Assembly (NCBI GenBank): GCA_002390425.1
Contig: DGPL01000060.1
Location: 1 to 64,000, forward strand
Direction of reading: 5' to 3'
Source of the DNA: Kordiimonadaceae bacterium UBA4441
GTDB lineage: Bacteria > Pseudomonadota > Alphaproteobacteria > Sphingomonadales > Emcibacteraceae
Length of the DNA: 64,000 bases
The position numbers and the translations under genes were made by a program. Under the pieces are notes generated by a model. It was not told where the DNA came from, did no database searches, and was given only the letters and a program-made list of their open reading frames with translations. Positions 60,506 to 64,000 of the stretch are shown here, one piece after another (position 1 is the first letter of the stretch; every line of letters begins with the position of its first letter).

Positions 60506-62311
60506 ATGACAGATTTATCGCACATAAGAAACTTTTCTATCGTAGCCCATATTGATCATGGGAAATCGACACTTGCCGATCGCTTAATTCAATTCTGTGG
60601 CGGGTTAAGTGATCGGGATATGAAAGAACAAGTTTTAGACAATATGGATATTGAGCGTGAGCGCGGCATTACCATTAAAGCACAAACCGTGCGATTGGAA
60701 TATACGGCCAAAAACGGTGAACAGTATGTTCTTAACTTAATGGATACACCGGGACATGTGGATTTCTCATATGAAGTCAGTCGATGTCTTTATGCCTGCG
60801 AGGGGTCTATTCTTGTGGTTGACGCGAGCCAAGGGGTTGAAGCACAAACTCTCGCTAATGTTTATCAGGCAATAGATAATAACCATGAAATTGTTCCTGT
60901 TCTCAATAAAATCGATTTACCCGCAGCTGAGCCTGAGCAGGTTCGCGCACAAATAGAAGATGTGATCGGTATAGATGCCTCTGGCGCCATTAGTGTTTCC
61001 GCTAAAACAGGTCTCGGCATTGAAGAACTGATGGAAAGTTTGGTTGAAGTACTTCCACCACCGATAGGAAATGCAGATGCACCATTAAAAGCGCTACTTG
61101 TAGACAGTTGGTATGATACCTATCTCGGTGTGATGGTATTGGTACGCATTATTGACGGCAGGCTTAAAAAAGGAATGCGCGTCAAAATGATGCAAGCAGA
61201 CACGGATCATTTAATTGATCGTGTTGGTGTGTTTAAACCAAAAGATATACTAGTGGATGAACTTGGCCCTGGCGAAGTTGGCTTCTTCACCGCATCTATT
61301 AAAGAAGTATCTCAAACACATGTCGGTGATACGGTAACAGAATTTAAGAACGAAACACCCGAAGCACTGCCTGGATTTAAACCTGTTCAAAGCGTTGTTT
61401 TTTGCGGCTTATTCCCCGCTGATGCCGCTGAATTCGAAGTATTAAGAGAAAGCATGCACAAATTACGCTTGAATGATGCAAGTTTCGAATTTGAAACAGA
61501 AACGTCTGCGGCACTGGGATATGGTTTTCGCTGCGGTTTTCTCGGCATGCTCCACCTTGAAATTATTCAAGAACGCCTCATTCGTGAATTTGATCTTGAT
61601 ATCATCACAACTTCACCAAGCGTTATATATAAACTCCATATGAATAAGGGCGACATTTCGGAACTACACAATCCAGCAGATATGCCAGACCCAACCTTAA
61701 TCGATCATATGGAAGAACCTTGGATCAGAGCAACCATCCTTGTCCCTGATGAATATCTAGGTGCCGTACTTACCCTTTGTCAGGAAAAACGAGGCGAGCA
61801 AATTGAACTAACCTACGCGGGCAATCGCGCCATGGTCGTTTATCACTTGCCGCTTAACGAAGTGGTTTATGATTTTTATGATAAATTAAAATCGATTACG
61901 CGAGGTTATGCCAGTTTCGACTATCAAATGAGCGAATACCGTGAAGGGGACTTGGTTAAACTATCCATTCTCGTAAATGGCGAGCCTGTTGATGCATTAA
62001 GTATGATGGTTCATAGAAGCCAAGCTGAATATCGCGGTCGTGCTTTATGTGAACGATTGAAAGATCTTATCCCGAGACAGCTTTTCAAAATTCCAATTCA
62101 AGCAGCGATCGGTGGCAAGGTTATTGCCCGTGAAACCATAAGCGCTATGCGTAAAGATGTGACCGCAAAATGTTATGGTGGCGATATCAGCCGTAAACGT
62201 AAACTTCTTGAAAAACAGAAGAAAGGTAAGAAAAAGATGCGTCAATACGGTAAGGTAGATATTCCACATGAAGCCTTCATCGCAGCCTTAAAAATGGGTG
62301 ACGACAAATAA
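60506..62311 (+). CDS. lepA: Elongation factor 4 (LepA)
   Basis: A 601-residue translational GTPase: P-loop AHIDHGKSTLADRL, G2/G3 (ERERGITIK and DTPGHVDF), NKID, domains II, III (EF-G-like), V, and the LepA-specific C-terminal domain (AIGGKVIARETISAMRKDVT, then CYGGDISRKRKLLEKQKKGK). It back-translocates ribosomes and aids translation under stress. Followed by a strong terminator. Confidence 0.99.
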   Translation: MTDLSHIRNFSIVAHIDHGKSTLADRLIQFCGGLSDRDMKEQVLDNMDIERERGITIKAQTVRLEYTAKNGEQYVLNLMDTPGHVDFSYEVSRCLYACEGSILVVDASQGVEAQTLANVYQAIDNNHEIVPVLNKIDLPAAEPEQVRAQIEDVIGIDASGAISVSAKTGLGIEELMESLVEVLPPPIGNADAPLKALLVDSWYDTYLGVMVLVRIIDGRLKKGMRVKMMQADTDHLIDRVGVFKPKDILVDELGPGEVGFFTASIKEVSQTHVGDTVTEFKNETPEALPGFKPVQSVVFCGLFPADAAEFEVLRESMHKLRLNDASFEFETETSAALGYGFRCGFLGMLHLEIIQERLIREFDLDIITTSPSVIYKLHMNKGDISELHNPADMPDPTLIDHMEEPWIRATILVPDEYLGAVLTLCQEKRGEQIELTYAGNRAMVVYHLPLNEVVYDFYDKLKSITRGYASFDYQMSEYREGDLVKLSILVNGEPVDALSMMVHRSQAEYRGRALCERLKDLIPRQLFKIPIQAAIGGKVIARETISAMRKDVTAKCYGGDISRKRKLLEKQKKGKKKMRQYGKVDIPHEAFIAALKMGDDK

Positions 62312-62331
62312 TTTCTTGAAACAATAAAAAC

Positions 62332-62367
62332 AAAAAACCCGACTGAATATTTCAGTCGGGTTTTTTT
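62332..62367. terminator. Bidirectional intrinsic terminator, lepA / rpmF
   Basis: CCCGACTGAA and TTCAGTCGGG form a perfect ten-pair stem with a TAT loop, with T-runs on both strands. It serves lepA and the convergent rpmF gene. Confidence 0.93.
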
Positions 62368-62389
62368 GAAATCTTTTTAAGCCTATTGA

Positions 62390-62575
62390 TTAATAATCGT
62401 CATTTGGCTCTAAAATTTGACGACCACGGTATTTACCTGTGCTTAGGTCAATGTGGTGACGACGACGAAGTTCGCCGCTTTCTTGATCTTCCACATATGT
62501 GTCAACACTTAAGCTATCGTGTGAACGACGGTTGCCACGGCGGTGTGGTGATACTTTTCTTTTTGGAACTGCCAT
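62390..62575 (-). CDS. rpmF: 50S ribosomal protein L32
   Basis: A 61-residue L32: AVPKRKVSPHRRGNRRSHDS, then RRRHHIDLSTGKYRGRQIL. No zinc-binding cysteines are present, as is usual for this class. Standard length. Confidence 0.97.
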   Translation of the reverse strand: MAVPKRKVSPHRRGNRRSHDSLSVDTYVEDQESGELRRRHHIDLSTGKYRGRQILEPNDDY

Positions 62576-62716
62576 TTTATTTTCCTAATATCTTAAAAGA
62601 CCGCATTGAAGGGTCTTGAATCTCAAAAACAGTGTCTTATCGTTAAACTTCGCCCTAATGTCAAGCATTTCTTGGATATTGCGCTGAATAATAAAGAGAA
62701 TGTACGTGATAAACCA

Positions 62717-62986
62717 TCAATTCCGCTTTCTAAAGAGAATTGTGAGCATAACCCAGATATAAAGAAAGAAAAAAATAGCTTCAAATCCAATAACCGGCGA
62801 TAAATATTCTGCCCAAGTCTTATCTCCTTTATCCGATTCTATTTGATGATTTTGAATAAAGTCTAGAATATCTGAAACCAATAAAAGATTGCGCTGTCCA
62901 CCCTCTAAATACCGAAGCCCTTCAGCACCGAAAACCATCATCAAAAGGCAGAGCGACAAATACCCTAATACTCTACCAATAATCAT
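62717..62986 (-). CDS. Small membrane protein, 89 residues
   Basis: Two hydrophobic segments (about 5-22 and 66-86) flank a charged stretch; the block FGAEGLRYLEGGQRNLLLVS and a KTWAEYLSPV turn stand out. I recognise no named family, though similar short proteins with a G-A-E-x-L-R-x-L-E-G pattern are common in the class. It lies between rpmF and tRNA-Ser. Confidence 0.8.
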   Translation of the reverse strand: MIIGRVLGYLSLCLLMMVFGAEGLRYLEGGQRNLLLVSDILDFIQNHQIESDKGDKTWAEYLSPVIGFEAIFFFLYIWVMLTILFRKRN

Positions 62987-63125
62987 AAGCTCTCCTATTT
63001 TTAAGCTAACTTATCTTGCCTTTATGGCAATTAAAAGTCAGAAAATCGGAAAACCATCTAAAAATTAATCTCTTTACTTGCGTCATTTAGAAAGAACGCT
63101 ATATTGCGGCCATCAATACGTTTAA

Positions 63126-63215
63126 GGAGAGGTGGCCGAGTGGTTTAAGGCGCCCGCTTGGAAAGCGTGTAAAGGTGCAAGCCTTTCGAGGGTTCGAATC
63201 CCTTCCTCTCCTCCA
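63126..63215 (+). tRNA. tRNA-Ser (GGA)
   Basis: GGAGAGG pairs with CCTCTCC; the anticodon loop CTTGGAAAG holds GGA, the long variable arm is typical of serine tRNAs, and the T-arm is GAGGG-TTCGAAT-CCCTT. CCA is encoded at the 3' end. The base before CCA is T, while G is usual for tRNA-Ser. The next gene downstream is an integrase, so the 3' end of this tRNA is the likely attachment site of a mobile element. Confidence 0.96.
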
Positions 63216-63261
63216 TTAATCTTGATAACTATCTATCATTAAATGATAAACATCCTATATT

Positions 63262-63314
63262 ATTGCACTTAATTGCAAGACTGTCACACAAATGTGCACA
63301 CAAATTGGTGCAAT
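63262..63314. repeat. Repeats between tRNA-Ser and the integrase
   Basis: CACACAAAT occurs at 63285-63293 and again at 63297-63305, and ATTGCAC (63262-63268) is inverted as GTGCAAT (63308-63314). Such short repeats next to an integrase gene and a tRNA 3' end could be integrase arm-binding or autoregulatory sites. Confidence 0.4.
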
Positions 63315-63315
63315 A

Positions 63316-64000
63316 ATGGGGCGCTTCCTAAAAACCACCACACCTTATCTATATTCAAAAGATGGTATTTTTTATTACCGAAGAAGACTTCCTACCAATT
63401 ATGCTAAACACTTAAACCTCTCAGAAGTTCGACGGTCACTAAGAACTGGAAATATTGAGGAAGCTAGATTAAAGTGTGCATACGTAGACATTCGGCTTAA
63501 GGGAATTATAGGGGAAACCGAACAATTGCTTCTTAAAAACGTAACACCATCAGCATTAAAAATTGCTAGAGATTATTTCGAAAACGAACTCGAAGATCTT
63601 ATGGATACGGTTGAGTTCGCCCCAAGCCTAGATGATGATTTTAATCCCGGGTTCGAAGCATCTGATTTACCAGAAGCGATCAAGAGCTACCAACAAATGG
63701 CTGTGTTACAACAGTTCTCGCCTGCCCTGTCTTACGACATTGATCAAAGTTTTGAGCGGGAAGGCAGAGACATTCCACCTGTTAACAGTGATAGGTATAG
63801 AGAAGTCGGCGTACTGATAGCCAGAGCGAAAGCTGAAATTCTTAGAATTTATAATAATCATCTTCTTGGCCTTCACAACAAAACCAGCGTTGAAGACCCT
63901 TTCTTCATTCCTGCAAAGGATGTCATCTATTATTCAAACCCCAACTTGGAAGAGATCACCCTTGAAGTAGCCATAAAAAGACATCAAAGGCAGAAAAGAG
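63316..64000 (+). CDS. Phage-type tyrosine recombinase, N-terminal part (cut by window end)
   Basis: From ATG 63316 the frame stays open to the end of the window (228 codons). The N-terminus (YLYSKDGIFYYRRRLPTNYA, then VRRSLRTGNIEEARLKCAYV) is the DUF6538/SAM-like DNA-binding region found at the start of many phage and genomic-island integrases. The catalytic R-H-R-Y domain lies beyond the window. The start is 100 bases downstream of tRNA-Ser in the same direction, the usual tRNA-integrase arrangement. Confidence 0.88.
   Translation, partial: MGRFLKTTTPYLYSKDGIFYYRRRLPTNYAKHLNLSEVRRSLRTGNIEEARLKCAYVDIRLKGIIGETEQLLLKNVTPSALKIARDYFENELEDLMDTVEFAPSLDDDFNPGFEASDLPEAIKSYQQMAVLQQFSPALSYDIDQSFEREGRDIPPVNSDRYREVGVLIARAKAEILRIYNNHLLGLHNKTSVEDPFFIPAKDVIYYSNPNLEEITLEVAIKRHQRQKR

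Noticed and set aside
1..64000. CRISPR array, restriction-modification, toxin-antitoxin or secretion loci
   Set aside because: No regularly spaced direct repeats, cas-like proteins, methylase-endonuclease pairs or toxin-antitoxin pairs were seen in either strand.
1..64000. Insertion sequences
   Set aside because: No transposase and no terminal inverted repeats with target duplications were found; the only mobile-element gene is the integrase at the right end.

Overview
The window is a stretch of an AT-rich alphaproteobacterial chromosome. This is inferred from gene neighbourhoods and families typical of the class: rpsU beside a COQ9-family gene, the DUF1013/TrcR cell-cycle regulator, DUF3126, several DUF465 (YdcH) small proteins, and rpoD-dnaG-yqeY near carAB-greA. 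Genus and order cannot be read from the sequence.

Region 1 (1 to about 24,000) is an accessory catabolic cluster. It holds two MFS transporters (one cut by the window edge), two PuuE-like polysaccharide-deacetylase-fold hydrolases, two isochorismatase-fold cysteine hydrolases, an aldehyde dehydrogenase, a Tat-exported flavin amine oxidase, a CaiB-type CoA transferase, HMG-CoA lyase, a zinc-free MDR oxidoreductase, an AhpD-like protein, three genes for alpha/beta-hydrolase-fold proteins, four VOC genes, two paralogous His-containing membrane proteins and a c-type cytochrome. The regulators are a Crp/Fnr protein with four FNR-like cysteines and a GntR/HutC protein. Many members occur as pairs of paralogues. 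A palindrome, TGAYWWWTGTCA, occurs five times, only in intergenic regions of this cluster, and is the best candidate for a shared operator. My reading is an uptake and breakdown pathway for an unidentified amide- or amine-containing compound that ends in CoA thioesters; the substrate is not known.

The cluster shows decay. A CpcT/CpeT-like gene is frameshifted at an A8 run, a periplasmic VOC gene is broken by an exact 10-bp tandem duplication, and a YciI-like gene has its ribosome-binding site in a different frame from its body at an A7 run. Outside the cluster, a methyltransferase-like gene between pheT and lepA carries one in-frame stop.

Region 2 (24,245 to about 63,000) is housekeeping: a CAU tRNA, rpoD, dnaG, yqeY, carAB, greA, an Lrp regulator, a small HATPase protein, gloB, SCP2, rpsU, COQ9, purEK, a diguanylate cyclase, ubiX, trcR, queG, thrS, infC (probable AUA start), rpmI-rplT, pheST, lepA and rpmF, with several clear intrinsic terminators.

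Region 3 (63,126 to the end) is tRNA-Ser(GGA) followed after 100 bases by the 5' part of a phage-type integrase. This is the usual layout of the edge of an integrated element that lies beyond the window.
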